Shown: positions 51,629-61,095 of the stretch, piece after piece
Layout of the letters: each line of letters starts with the position of its first letter
Numbering within the stretch: the first letter of the stretch is position 1
Assembly (NCBI RefSeq): GCF_004209755.1
Contig: NZ_CP035913.1
Span: 1,116,001-1,180,000 of the forward strand
DNA from: Pseudoduganella lutea
GTDB taxonomy: Bacteria; Pseudomonadota; Gammaproteobacteria; Burkholderiales; Burkholderiaceae_D
Direction: 5' to 3'
Length of the DNA stretch: 64,000 bases
Translations under genes and position numbers: made by a program
Notes under the pieces: model-generated
What the model was told of the DNA's origin: nothing
Seen by the model: only the letters and a program-made list of their open reading frames with translations
Databases searched by the model: none

Positions 51629-51646
51629 CCGGCGACCGGAGCGCCT

Positions 51647-51677
51647 GCCGGGCTGCTCGCGCAGCCCGGCTTTTTTT
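51647..51677 (+). terminator. Rho-independent terminator after the protease/cohesin pair
   Basis: GCCGGGCTGC and GCAGCCCGGC form a perfect stem with a short loop, followed by seven T, 19 bases after the stop. Confidence 0.88.
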
Positions 51678-51773
51678 ATGGCTGCCCGCTTTGCGGAACC
51701 GGGTTGATGCGCACGCATCGACGCCGCCGCCGAAATTGACTATGCTGGACTACCTTCTCCGGAAAGGACCAGC

Positions 51774-52961
51774 ATGGATGCCTTCCTCGCTTTCCTGTCG
51801 CAAGGCCTGCTCGACTGGAGCACCATCGCGATCGTTGCCTGGACGCTGGCGCTGACGCATGTCACGATCGCCGCCGTCACCATCTACCTGCACCGCTGCC
51901 AGGCGCACCGCGCGTTGACGCTGCACCCGGTGGCCAGCCATGTCTTCCGCTTCTGGCTGTGGCTTACCACCGGCATGGTCACGCGCGAATGGGTGGCCGT
52001 GCACCGCAAGCACCATGCGCGATGCGAGCTCGACGGTGACCCGCACAGCCCGGCCGTGTTCGGCATCCGCCGCGTGCTGACGCAAGGCGCCGAACTGTAT
52101 CGCACCGAAGCCGCGAACCCCGTCACGGTGGTGCAGTATGGTGCCGGCACGCCCGATGACTGGGTCGAGCGGCATGTGTATTCCCGCTTTGTCTGGCAAG
52201 GCGTCGGCCTGTTGCTCGTGATCGAGGTGGCACTGTTCGGCGTCGTCGGCCTGACCGTGTGGGCCGTGCAGATGCTGTGGATTCCCGTGACCGCGGCCGG
52301 CATCGTCAACGGCCTGGGGCACTGGTGCGGCTACCGCAGCTATGACGGCCCCCATGCCGCCACCAATATCGTGCCGATCGGCCTGCTGATCGGGGGCGAG
52401 GAACTGCACAACAACCACCACACCTATCCCACGTCGGCGCGGCTGTCGTCGCGCTGGTTCGAGTTCGACGTCGGCTGGCTGTACATCCGGCTGCTGCAGG
52501 CCTGCGGGCTCGCCCGCGTGACGCGCGTGGCGCCGCGCCCCCGGCGCATGCCCGCCAAGCCGGTGGCCGACCTGCGCACGCTGCACGCCATCATCGATAA
52601 CCGGCATGAAGTGATGGCCCGCTATGCGCGCATGCTGCGCCGGGCGTTCCGGCAGGATGCACGGCAACCGCACGAGGTGGTATTCGACAAGCGCTTCATG
52701 GCCCAGGTGTACCGGCTGTTGAAACGCGATCCGGGGCTCGTCACGGGCGAACAGGCCGCTTCGCTGGCGTTGTTCCTCCACCATCGGGGCGCCTTGCTGA
52801 CAATGCAGCAACTGCGCGCCGAGCTGGCCGAATTGTGGCAGCGCCAGCACGCGGCACCGGAAGAGCTGCTGGCCCATCTGCGGCAGTGGTGCGAACAGGC
52901 CGAACGTTCGGGCATCGGCATGCTGGGCGAGTTCGCGGCACGCCTGCGCAGCTACGCCTGA
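51774..52961 (+). CDS. Acyl-CoA/fatty acid desaturase (delta-9 type)
   Basis: A 395-residue membrane di-iron desaturase. The three histidine boxes are HRCQAH at 40-45, HRKHH at 77-81 and HNNHH at 212-216. Four hydrophobic segments surround them. It introduces a cis double bond in fatty acyl chains and adjusts membrane fluidity. The protein carries an extra C-terminal helical region of about 150 residues (from 245, rich in Arg and Ala) that plain desaturases lack. AAAGGA precedes the ATG. It stands alone with no paired electron-transfer gene. Confidence 0.91.
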   Translation: MDAFLAFLSQGLLDWSTIAIVAWTLALTHVTIAAVTIYLHRCQAHRALTLHPVASHVFRFWLWLTTGMVTREWVAVHRKHHARCELDGDPHSPAVFGIRRVLTQGAELYRTEAANPVTVVQYGAGTPDDWVERHVYSRFVWQGVGLLLVIEVALFGVVGLTVWAVQMLWIPVTAAGIVNGLGHWCGYRSYDGPHAATNIVPIGLLIGGEELHNNHHTYPTSARLSSRWFEFDVGWLYIRLLQACGLARVTRVAPRPRRMPAKPVADLRTLHAIIDNRHEVMARYARMLRRAFRQDARQPHEVVFDKRFMAQVYRLLKRDPGLVTGEQAASLALFLHHRGALLTMQQLRAELAELWQRQHAAPEELLAHLRQWCEQAERSGIGMLGEFAARLRSYA

Positions 52962-53036
52962 GCGGCGGGCCACCAGACCTTCCGGCACGGCCGGGCCGCC
53001 GGTTACAATCGGCGGTCCGCCCTCCTCCCGCCACCG

Positions 53037-53636
53037 ATGCCGCACACCCTCGCCGCCCCCTGTTCCGCCGAACTCCTGATCAAGAAAAGCCGCTTCATCG
53101 CCTGCGTGCAACCGATGACCGACCGTACCGCCGCACAGGCGGTCGTGGCGCGCCTGAAGGCCGAGCACCCCGGCGCCGCACACGTGTGCTGGGCCCTGCT
53201 GGCCGGCGGCCAGTCGGCCGCCGTCGACGATGGCGAACCCAGCGGCACAGCCGGCCGACCGATGCTCGACGTGCTGCGCCACCAGGACCTGGAAGGCGTG
53301 CTGGCCACCGTGGTGCGCTATTTTGGCGGCGTCAAGCTCGGTGCGGGGGGCCTCGTGCGGGCCTATACCGATGGCGTCGCCCAGGCATTGCTGAAGGCCG
53401 AGCGCATCGCCATTGTCAAGTCGCGCGAGCTGCGCTGCTCGGTGCCTTATGCACTGGAGGGCTTGTTGCGGCGCGAGCTCGATGCCGCGGGGGCCAGCCT
53501 GCTGGAGGCAGCGCATGGCGATGACGTGGCCTTTCACTTCAGCCTGCCGGAAGACGCGGCGGAAGCGCTCGTTACCCGCCTGAACGAAGCGGGCAATGGC
53601 CGGGTGCTGTGGGTGAAAGACCCGCGTCAGGAGTAA
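53037..53636 (+). CDS. YigZ/IMPACT family protein
   Basis: A 199-residue protein of the UPF0029 (IMPACT) family like E. coli YigZ. The N-terminal domain carries KKSRFIACVQPM and the conserved DDGEPSGTAGRPMLDVLR and VRYFGGVKLGAGGLVRAYTDG. A small C-terminal domain follows. Function is not settled; members may act in translation or proteolysis regulation. Three bases with no strong ribosome-binding site precede the ATG. It is convergent with the DUF418 gene. Confidence 0.93.
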   Translation: MPHTLAAPCSAELLIKKSRFIACVQPMTDRTAAQAVVARLKAEHPGAAHVCWALLAGGQSAAVDDGEPSGTAGRPMLDVLRHQDLEGVLATVVRYFGGVKLGAGGLVRAYTDGVAQALLKAERIAIVKSRELRCSVPYALEGLLRRELDAAGASLLEAAHGDDVAFHFSLPEDAAEALVTRLNEAGNGRVLWVKDPRQE

Positions 53637-53654
53637 AGGGTCGGGAGTAAAGTC

Positions 53655-54911
53655 TCAGGCCGCCGCCGCGCGGGCGCGGCCGCTGCCGATCCACGTGGCG
53701 CGGTGCCACAGCGTTTCCAGCGGCCCCTGCTTGTGGCGCCGCAGCCACCAGGCCGAGAACAGGCCCTGCAGCACGGCGAGCACCACACCGATCAGCAGGC
53801 ACACGGTGGCGCCGGTATAGGCATACAGGCCGAACCCGAAGTGGTAGTACAGGGCGGTGCCGACCACGGACTGCGCCACGTAGCTGGTCAGGCTCATCCG
53901 GCCGAGCGGCGCAAACGCACGCAGTGCCCGGACCAGCGTGCCGCGCTGGTACAGCAGCGCGAACGCGGCGACGATCACGCCCATCAGCGCGAAATTCGAC
54001 CAGGACTTGACGATCACCAGCAGCGGCCGGCGCAGCGCGCCGCCGGACACCGCGGCATCGAGGCCCAGCGTGGTTGCATACAGCGCCGCGAAGCACACGA
54101 TGGCCACCACCAGCATGCGGCGCCAGAAGGCGCGGTTCGCGTCGGACAGGGCAAACACGCCGGCGCGCCCAGCCAGCATGCCGAGCATGAACAGCGCCGG
54201 AATCTGGAAGAAGCGGCCGTTTTCCCAGCTCCACAGTACCGCGGCGGCCTTGCCGGTCGTGATGTTGCCGAGGTAAGTCTGCAACAGCGTTCCGCCCGTC
54301 ATGTATTCCTTGGCACGGCCGAAGTATGCCCAGGATGCCGGATCCGCCAGCCTGGCGTCCGGCTGCGGCAGCGCCTGCAGCACGGCGACCCAGAGCCAGG
54401 GCTGCAACAGCAGCAGCGCCGCGATGGCCAGCACCGCCCGGCTGCCGAGCCGCGCCACCGGCAGCAGCGTGAACGACATCACGGCGTAGAACGACAGGAT
54501 GTCGCCCTGGTAGAACAGCGAATTCACCATGCCGAAGCCCAGCAGCAGCACCATGCGCCATGCGAACCGTGGGCGGAAATCCTCGCCCACGGCGGCCCGG
54601 CGCGCAAACTGCAGGTGGAACGTTACGCCGAACAGCAGCGCGAAGATCAGGTAGGACTTGCCGCCGAACAGGAAGAACATCGTGTCCCAGATGCCCTTGT
54701 CCAGCGCCACCAGCCAGTCCGGCTGGCCGGCCGGCAGGTGGTACAGGTCGAAATGCTCGAGGTTATGCAGCAGCATGATCGACACGATGGCGAAGCCGCG
54801 CAGGGCATCGACGAGATCCAGGCGGGGGAAGTGGGCGGCATCGCGAACCTGTGGAAATAGCGGTGCCGCCGATTGTGGATGAAAACGTTGCCAATTACCA
54901 GCGCACGACAC
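53655..54911 (-). CDS. DUF418 family membrane protein
   Basis: A 418-residue integral membrane protein with about eight to ten helices. It opens RLDLVDALRGFAIVSIMLLHNLEHFDLYH, the acyltransferase-3/OpgC-like start typical of DUF418 proteins. The DUF418 C-terminal block is FAPLGRMSLTSYVAQSVVGTALYYHFGFGLY. Function is unknown. The frame starts with GTG at 54911, and no nearer ATG fits before the first helix; GGATGAG lies just upstream. It is transcribed away from yigZ, with which it converges. Confidence 0.85.
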   Translation of the reverse strand: MSCAGNWQRFHPQSAAPLFPQVRDAAHFPRLDLVDALRGFAIVSIMLLHNLEHFDLYHLPAGQPDWLVALDKGIWDTMFFLFGGKSYLIFALLFGVTFHLQFARRAAVGEDFRPRFAWRMVLLLGFGMVNSLFYQGDILSFYAVMSFTLLPVARLGSRAVLAIAALLLLQPWLWVAVLQALPQPDARLADPASWAYFGRAKEYMTGGTLLQTYLGNITTGKAAAVLWSWENGRFFQIPALFMLGMLAGRAGVFALSDANRAFWRRMLVVAIVCFAALYATTLGLDAAVSGGALRRPLLVIVKSWSNFALMGVIVAAFALLYQRGTLVRALRAFAPLGRMSLTSYVAQSVVGTALYYHFGFGLYAYTGATVCLLIGVVLAVLQGLFSAWWLRRHKQGPLETLWHRATWIGSGRARAAAA

Positions 54912-55012
54912 TCATCCACATGCGCATTTCAGCGCACGTGACAGGCCGATGTGCCATAAAAGGCTTTGGAAACCGGCGCCTGCACCGGTGCCGGGTGGCG
55001 CGACGCGGTGGA

Positions 55013-56950
55013 TTACCGCCGCCGGTGGTGGCGCCGGCGCGACGACGTGTTCTGGTCCTGCAGCATCGTATCGACCCGCTCGGATGCTGCACGCGACAGT
55101 TCCAGCGCCAGCTCGATGTCCGGGAAATAGTCGGGCAGGCGGTAGCCCAGCCACGCATACGCGGAATACAGGCGGCAAGTGTCTTCCACTTCCTGCAGGG
55201 TCATGTGATACAGCTGGTGGTCGTCCGGCTGCAGCCGCGTGATGCGCTTTTTCGACAGCGCCACGCACCAGTGCTCCCACGCGCGCTGCAAGGCCAGCAC
55301 CTTGGTCGAAACCGGCACCAGCGACAGCGCGAACTTGTCGGCGACCGACAGGGGCAGCGTGTCGAGCCACTGGGCCCGCTCCATCTGGTCCTCGGTGATG
55401 CGCGGGTAGAAGAAGCCGTCCGGCACGTCGATGTTGTGGATGAAGCGCTTGAGCAGCTTGGCCAGCGACGTTTCCTGCGTCACGGCCGCAATGCGGTGCA
55501 GGTGCTCCAGCGTGGGGGCCACGGCAAAGCCGCTCGTGTTCAGCGGCACCGGTTTTTCCTTCAGCAGCGAGCGCATCACCTCGTGGCTGTCGGCGTCGTA
55601 GCCGGCTACCAGGCCTTCCTCATGGATGCCGTAGCGCCCTGCCCGGCCGGCGATCTGGCGTGCCAGCGGCGCGGGGATTTCCTCTTCCTCGTAACCGTTG
55701 AACTTGACGGTGGACGTCATCACGATGCGCTGGATCGGCATGTTCAGGCCCATGGCGATCGCATCGGTGCCGACGACGATGTCGGCCTCGCCGTCACGGA
55801 AGCGCTGCGCCTGCGCCCGGCGCACCTCGGGCGACAGGTTGCCGTACACGGTGGCCACCGAATGGCCCATCTCGGCGACCATGTCGCGCCACATCAGCAC
55901 GTCGCGCCGCGAGAACGCGATCAGCGCATCGCCCGGCCGCAGGTTCTTTACCTTGCGCACCGGGCCGTCTTCCATCGACAGCGGCCCCTTACGCTTCATC
56001 ACGTGCACTTCGATCGGGCATTCGAGCCGTTCGGCCAGCGCTTCCACGGCGCGGCGCGCTTCCGGCGCCCCCACCAGGTACACGGTGCCGGCCGGCGCGC
56101 CGCACACGGCCGCTGTCCAGGCGGCACCGCGGTCGCGGTCGGCCAGCATCTGGATCTCGTCGATGACGGCCACGTCGACCGGCGTGCGGGTATCGAGCAT
56201 CTCGACCGTGCTGGCGACATGGGTGGCATCTTCCGCGATCCGGCGTTCCTCGCCGGTCACGAGGCTGACGGCCAGCGGCTTGCCGTGCCGCGACACTTCC
56301 AGCAGGCGCTCGTAGTTTTCCAGCGCCAGCAGGCGCAACGGCGCGAGATAGACGCCGCTGGCGGCCTTGGCCAGCGCTTCCATCGCCTTGTGGGTCTTGC
56401 CCGAATTGGTGGGGCCCAGCAGCGCGATGAATTTGCGGGGCAGGCGCCGCGCCACGTCGAACGAGGCGGGATATTCGGCCAGGTTGATGCTCTGGCGGGT
56501 GCGCTCGGCATGCTGTTCCTCGCGCTGCCGCTCCGCGGCATGGCCCAGCCGCTGGCGGATGCGGTCGAACACGACCGACGCCGGTTCCGACGTCTGCACG
56601 TCGGCCAGTGAATGCAGGAAGTCCATCGGCGCCAGACCGAATTCCTCGCACTCGGCGCCCAGCTCGCGCACGAACGCGACCGTGCTGTCATGCAGTTCGC
56701 GCAGCGCGCGGTCGGTGGAGCGCTCGCGCACCAGCGCGGCGCGCGCCTCGGCATCGAGCTTGCGCCACTTCGATGGCTTGGCCAGCACACCCTGTGCCGG
56801 CACGAGGGCGTAGGGCACGCGCAGGCCGCCGGCGTCAGCCGTGCCATCGAAGCGCAGGAAGACCCTGCCCTCCAGTTTCAACAGCGCGATGCCGCGCTCC
56901 GCCAGGCCGAGCTCGATGCTCAACCGTTCGTCATCGTATTCTTCCGTCAT
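55013..56950 (-). CDS. SUV3-like ATP-dependent RNA helicase
   Basis: A 645-residue superfamily 2 helicase resembling mitochondrial SUV3/SUPV3L1. An N-terminal helical domain (to about 170) precedes the helicase core. Motif I is GPTNSGKT at 179-186, followed by DEIQMLADRDRG (motif II), IVVGTDAIAMGLNMPI, and motif VI QIAGRAGR. The specific SUV3 C-domain follows (AVTQETSLAKLLKRFIHNI, then a C-terminal helix with basic tail). In mitochondria SUV3 works with polynucleotide phosphorylase in RNA decay; a similar role here is inference. The start at 56950 (MTEEYDDERL) is chosen; the open frame runs 20 codons further. It is followed by the DUF418 gene on the same strand. Confidence 0.87.
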   Translation of the reverse strand: MTEEYDDERLSIELGLAERGIALLKLEGRVFLRFDGTADAGGLRVPYALVPAQGVLAKPSKWRKLDAEARAALVRERSTDRALRELHDSTVAFVRELGAECEEFGLAPMDFLHSLADVQTSEPASVVFDRIRQRLGHAAERQREEQHAERTRQSINLAEYPASFDVARRLPRKFIALLGPTNSGKTHKAMEALAKAASGVYLAPLRLLALENYERLLEVSRHGKPLAVSLVTGEERRIAEDATHVASTVEMLDTRTPVDVAVIDEIQMLADRDRGAAWTAAVCGAPAGTVYLVGAPEARRAVEALAERLECPIEVHVMKRKGPLSMEDGPVRKVKNLRPGDALIAFSRRDVLMWRDMVAEMGHSVATVYGNLSPEVRRAQAQRFRDGEADIVVGTDAIAMGLNMPIQRIVMTSTVKFNGYEEEEIPAPLARQIAGRAGRYGIHEEGLVAGYDADSHEVMRSLLKEKPVPLNTSGFAVAPTLEHLHRIAAVTQETSLAKLLKRFIHNIDVPDGFFYPRITEDQMERAQWLDTLPLSVADKFALSLVPVSTKVLALQRAWEHWCVALSKKRITRLQPDDHQLYHMTLQEVEDTCRLYSAYAWLGYRLPDYFPDIELALELSRAASERVDTMLQDQNTSSRRRHHRRR

Positions 56951-57017
56951 TGCCGCGGTGGTGGTCGATCGGGCCACGAGTATAGCTCGCGGTCCGGGCG
57001 GCCGTTGCACTCATGGA

Positions 57018-58238
57018 TCAGGCGGCGGGCACGGCGGCGCGCGTGCCGCTGTTGCGCTCGACCGCCAGCGCGATCGCCAGCACGGCGATGCCGCCCAGCG
57101 GCAGGATGGCGCCGACCAGCGCGGTCGACTGCAGGCCGTAACCGGCCGCGATCGTCATGCCGCCGGCCCAGGCACCCAGCGCATTGGCGATATTGAACGC
57201 GGAATGGTTCAGCGCGGCGGCCACCGTCTGCGCATCGCCGGCCACGTCCATCAGCCGCGTCTGCACGGCCGGTACCACGGCAATGCCGGTACCGATCAGG
57301 AACAGGTTCAGGCCCGTCAGCCACAGGTTCGCGCTCGTGTACGCAAACGCGGCCAGCACGAGCGCTTCCCAGACCAGCACGCCGAAGATGGCGGCTGTCT
57401 GGTTACGGTCGGCCAGCCAGCCGCCGACCAGGCTGCCCACCGTCATGCCCACCCCGATCAGGCCCAGCAGCACGGAAATTTCCAGTGGCGACGCATGCGT
57501 AATCTGCTGCAGCGTCGGCGTCACGTAGGTATACATCGCGAACATGCCGCCAAAGCCGATCGCCACCATCAGCAGCGTCAGCCACACCTGCAGCCGGCGG
57601 AACACGCCGAGCTCGCCACGGATACTGGCGTTGCCGGCGGCAATGAACGGCAGGAACACGAACACCATCGCCACGGTCAGGAATGCCAGGCCGCCGACGA
57701 TCGCGAATGCCGACCGCCAGCCCATCACCTGCCCCAGCCACGTGGCCAGCGGCACGCCGACAATATTGGCCACCGTCAGGCCCAGCATCACCCGGCCCAC
57801 GGCCTGGGCACGCTTGTCGGGCGTGACGAGTGCCGCGGCCACGAGGGCTGCCACGCCGAAATAGGCGCCGTGCGGAATGCCGGCCACGAAGCGGGCCACG
57901 ATCAGCAAGCCCGGCGTGGGTGCCAGCGCGCCCAGGATATTGCCGACGGCATACATCAGCATCAGGCACATCAGCATCATGCGACGCGGCATGCGCGCCA
58001 TGAAGATCGTGATCAGCGGCGCGCCCACGACGACGCCCAGCGCGTAGGCGCTGATCATGTGCCCCATGTCGGGCAGCGTGGTGCCGAGGTCCTGCGCCAC
58101 GAGCGGCAGGATGCTCATCGACGCGAATTCGCCGGTACCGATGGCCAGGCCGCCGATGGCCAGCGCCAGCTCGGCCATGCCGGCGCCCCGCGGCGCGATG
58201 ATGGTGGGACTGTTATCGGAAAGTGTTACTTGTTGCAT
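57018..58238 (-). CDS. MFS transporter, AraJ/sugar-efflux type
   Basis: A 406-residue major facilitator with twelve predicted helices. The segments LALAIGGLAIGTGEFASMSILPLVAQDLG and PRRMMLMCLMLMYAVGNILGALAPTPGLLIVARFVAGIPHGAYFG match the AraJ-like drug or arabinose efflux family. Substrate is not determinable. It starts 67 bases from the helicase gene's start region on the same strand and is divergent from the small beta-rich gene at 58406. Confidence 0.9.
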   Translation of the reverse strand: MQQVTLSDNSPTIIAPRGAGMAELALAIGGLAIGTGEFASMSILPLVAQDLGTTLPDMGHMISAYALGVVVGAPLITIFMARMPRRMMLMCLMLMYAVGNILGALAPTPGLLIVARFVAGIPHGAYFGVAALVAAALVTPDKRAQAVGRVMLGLTVANIVGVPLATWLGQVMGWRSAFAIVGGLAFLTVAMVFVFLPFIAAGNASIRGELGVFRRLQVWLTLLMVAIGFGGMFAMYTYVTPTLQQITHASPLEISVLLGLIGVGMTVGSLVGGWLADRNQTAAIFGVLVWEALVLAAFAYTSANLWLTGLNLFLIGTGIAVVPAVQTRLMDVAGDAQTVAAALNHSAFNIANALGAWAGGMTIAAGYGLQSTALVGAILPLGGIAVLAIALAVERNSGTRAAVPAA

Positions 58239-58405
58239 GCGTTAGTTCGACGAAAAAACCAAAGCCGGGCAGGATAGCACGGACCGTATTACTTTGCTTG
58301 CGCCGGCTCGGTGACGGAAATACTGATGAGAGAGAAATCCAGGCCACGAGCGTCAACCCGAGCATGCCGGCAGCACCGCGATTTCCCTGCTCGTGGCTGC
58401 TCGAC

Positions 58406-58999
58406 ATGCGGCGTTGGCGGCGCTACCATTTCCTGAATGAAATGACCGGAGTCGCCGTGGGGCCTATCGCCTACTCGCTGTGTGCCAAGCCCGTGATCGG
58501 GCCACTGATGTTCATTACCGCGCAGTGCGCCTTTCCACCGCTGTTCCAGGGCGTTCCGCTGCGGCTGGACCAGGCCGGCGCAGTGGCCAGTGCCAGCTTC
58601 GCCGCGCCGGTGGATACGACATACCGATTGCTGATCCGGTTCACGTTCCCCAACCGGCAATCGATGAACGGGGACCGTATCGTCGGCAGCCGTCACGACA
58701 GGTACTGCGACGGGCGCCCTTATGGGCAGGTGCCGGCGTTCGCACGCGATGGGCTCGGGCAGCCGATTCCGCTACACATCGTCATCCGGCGTGCCAGCGA
58801 TGCCGCCACCGTGATCGAGCGCACCGTCGAGTCGCTGTGCATCAACGCCCACGGTGCCGACCTGACCAAGACCCGCGGCATCGCCAGCGTGACACTGCCG
58901 CGCGGCAAATACAGTGCCAGCATCACGAACGTGACGCAACAGCCTGGCCTGGCTGGCGTACATGCAGAAGTCATGCTTGCCGGGCCCCGGATGAAGTAG
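58406..58999 (+). CDS. Small beta-rich protein, DUF5625-like
   Basis: A protein of about 197 residues that I place tentatively in the DUF5625 family. Segments fitting it are PLRLDQAGAVASASFAAPVDTTYRLLIRFTF, PIPLHIVIRRASDAATVIERTVESLCI and RGIASVTLPRGKYSASITNV, a single beta-sandwich with hydrogen-bonding loops. No clear signal peptide is visible. The start is uncertain: ATG 58406 and ATG 58442 (MTGVAVGPIAYSL) both lack good ribosome-binding sites, and the open frame reaches back to 58223 across the divergent MFS promoter. Function unknown. Confidence 0.6.
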   Translation: MRRWRRYHFLNEMTGVAVGPIAYSLCAKPVIGPLMFITAQCAFPPLFQGVPLRLDQAGAVASASFAAPVDTTYRLLIRFTFPNRQSMNGDRIVGSRHDRYCDGRPYGQVPAFARDGLGQPIPLHIVIRRASDAATVIERTVESLCINAHGADLTKTRGIASVTLPRGKYSASITNVTQQPGLAGVHAEVMLAGPRMK

Positions 59000-59201
59000 G
59001 CATTTCCTGAAATGCGCGCCTTGGGGCGAACATGCCGGCCTTGCGTTATCGAATCAACAATGCGAGGATTGTGCAGCACACAATAAGTTGCACGATAAGT
59101 CCTGCGTGCCCTGTCTCTCTCAGAGGCGCAGCTATAATGGCGGCCACCGGCGACGAGGCAAGCGCCTCGATCGCCCAGCACACCTATACTGATCAGCATG
59201 C

Positions 59202-59621
59202 ATGGATAACAAAGACGAGAAGCGCCGGCAACTGATTCGCGCGATGCTGGCCCAGGCCGGTGGCGCGGACGCCGCGGAGCGGCACCTGCTGCCATGGCGC
59301 TCGCTGGCAGTGCACCTGAGCCCCCTGATCGGCGAGATCGGATTCGGGGCACTGTACGGGCGAACGGGGCGGCTGCTGGCACAGCAGCATGCGTGCCTGA
59401 CCATTGTCCCGTCATCGCAGCCGCTGGACGCATTGTTCCAGACACTGAATGATGACCTTGCCAGGGTGGAGCCGGCGCAATCGGCGCTGGCGAACGAAGC
59501 CCTGTTGACCACGTTCACCCGCCTGCTTTCCGAACTGATCGGCGAAGCATTGACGACACAATTGATCGATACGGCGTGGAACGGCGCACAGGCACCAAAC
59601 AATGCAGGGGAGCAGAAGTAA
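59202..59621 (+). CDS. Small helical protein upstream of KaiC-like ATPase
   Basis: A 139-residue helical protein of no recognised family. It contains PWRSLAVHLSPLIGEIGFGALYGRTGRLLAQQHA and DALFQTLNDDLARVEPAQSALANEALLTTFTRLLSELIGEALTTQLIDTAW, a pattern that suggests a dimerising helical bundle. It ends in TAA immediately followed by the ATG of the KaiC-like gene, so the two are translationally coupled. A TATAAT at 59133-59138 could be its -10. A specific interaction with the ATPase is likely by position but unproven. Confidence 0.7.
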   Translation: MDNKDEKRRQLIRAMLAQAGGADAAERHLLPWRSLAVHLSPLIGEIGFGALYGRTGRLLAQQHACLTIVPSSQPLDALFQTLNDDLARVEPAQSALANEALLTTFTRLLSELIGEALTTQLIDTAWNGAQAPNNAGEQK

Positions 59622-61091
59622 ATGACCGACAAAGTGAGCTTGGGAATGCTGGAGACCGGTGTGCCGGGGTTGGATACCCTGCTGGGGGGCGGACTGGGCG
59701 AGTATTCCTTCAACCTGATCGCCGGCGCTCCCGGCAGCGGCAAAACTACGCTGGCGCACCAGATGATGTTCGCGCTGGCCACGCCCGACCGGCGCGCGCT
59801 GTTCTTCACCGTGCTCGGCGAGCCGCCGCTGAAGATGTTGCGCTACCAGCAGCAGTTCAGCTTCTTCCAGCTCGACAAGGTCGGCAGCGCGATCCGCTAC
59901 GTCAACCTGGCCGACGACCTGCGCAGTGGCGATTTTTCCGGCGTGCTGGACCGCATCATGCGCGAAGTCGAGGATTTTTCACCCAGCCTCGTGTTCGTCG
60001 ATTCGTTCCGCTCCGTCGCGCAGACAGCGAAGAGCGGCAGTGAAGGCATCGCCGACCTGCAGCATTTCATCCAGGAACTGGGCACGCGGATGACCAGCTG
60101 GCAAGCCACCACGTTCCTGATCGGCGAATACGTGCACGTGGAAGCGGAAGCGAATCCGATCATGACGGTGGCCGATGGCGTTCTGGCGCTGTCACAGTCC
60201 CAGCAGGACAACTCGATCGTGCGCAAGATCCGTATTGTCAAGATGCGCGGGCAGGCGCACATGAGCGGCATGCACACGTTCCGCATCGGCGACGATGGCG
60301 TGCGCGTCTTCCCGCGTGTGCTGCCACAGCTGGCGGCGGACCGGCTGCCGGGTGTTCCGGTGGACCGGGAGCCGCGCCGCATCTCGATCGGCATCCCATC
60401 GCTCGACCTGCTGCTGCACGGCGGCATTCCGCAGGGCCACTCGATCCTCGTCAGCGGCCCATCGGGTTCGGGCAAGACCATCCTGGGAACACAGTTCCTC
60501 GCCGAAGGCGTCAGCCAGGGCGAGAAAGGCGTGGCCTGCTACTTTGAAAAAGGCACCGCGCGCTTGCGCAACGCCGCGCTGGCCGCCATGGTGCAGGCCG
60601 GCCATGTGCGCATCGTCGAAAGCCGTGCGCTCGACCTGACCGCCGACGAACTGCTGCAGGAGCTGCTGACAGCGATCGACGAAACCGGCGCGACGCGGGT
60701 GGTCATCGATTCGCTCTCCGAGTTCCTGCTGTACCTCGCGCCGGAATTCCGCCGCGAGTTCCGCCTCACGGTGTTCCGCATCCTGTCCAGCCTCGCGAAA
60801 ATGGGGGTGACCGTGATCGTCACGATGGGCACCGAGGACCGCTTTACCGAGCTGCGCTTCTCGGATGACGAAATCGCCTTCCTGACCGACGGCATCATCG
60901 CCACCCGCTATGTCGAGATGGAAGGCGAGCTGACGAAGGTCATTTCCGTCGTCAAGCTGCGCGGCTGCTCGCACAGCACCGCGCTGCGCGCGTTCCGTAT
61001 TACCGACGCGGGCATCGAGGTCGACGATACCAGGGTACGCTTCGCGGGGATGCTGTCCGGCCGCCCGTCGGCGCAGCAAGACGGCGGCTAG
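59622..61091 (+). CDS. KaiC-like double-domain RecA-fold ATPase
   Basis: A 489-residue protein made of two KaiC-type RecA domains. Walker A motifs are GAPGSGKT at 35-42 and GPSGSGKT at 279-286. Walker B-like strands are LVFVDSF and RVVIDSL, and the conserved KMRGQAHMSGMHTFRI and KLRGCSHSTALRAFRI follow each domain. This is the layout of KaiC and of KaiC homologues outside cyanobacteria. No kaiA or kaiB gene is in the window, so a clock is not implied. GGGGAGCAG precedes the ATG. The gene downstream is a hybrid histidine kinase, giving a likely signalling module. Confidence 0.85.
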   Translation: MTDKVSLGMLETGVPGLDTLLGGGLGEYSFNLIAGAPGSGKTTLAHQMMFALATPDRRALFFTVLGEPPLKMLRYQQQFSFFQLDKVGSAIRYVNLADDLRSGDFSGVLDRIMREVEDFSPSLVFVDSFRSVAQTAKSGSEGIADLQHFIQELGTRMTSWQATTFLIGEYVHVEAEANPIMTVADGVLALSQSQQDNSIVRKIRIVKMRGQAHMSGMHTFRIGDDGVRVFPRVLPQLAADRLPGVPVDREPRRISIGIPSLDLLLHGGIPQGHSILVSGPSGSGKTILGTQFLAEGVSQGEKGVACYFEKGTARLRNAALAAMVQAGHVRIVESRALDLTADELLQELLTAIDETGATRVVIDSLSEFLLYLAPEFRREFRLTVFRILSSLAKMGVTVIVTMGTEDRFTELRFSDDEIAFLTDGIIATRYVEMEGELTKVISVVKLRGCSHSTALRAFRITDAGIEVDDTRVRFAGMLSGRPSAQQDGG

Positions 61092-61095
61092 CGCA

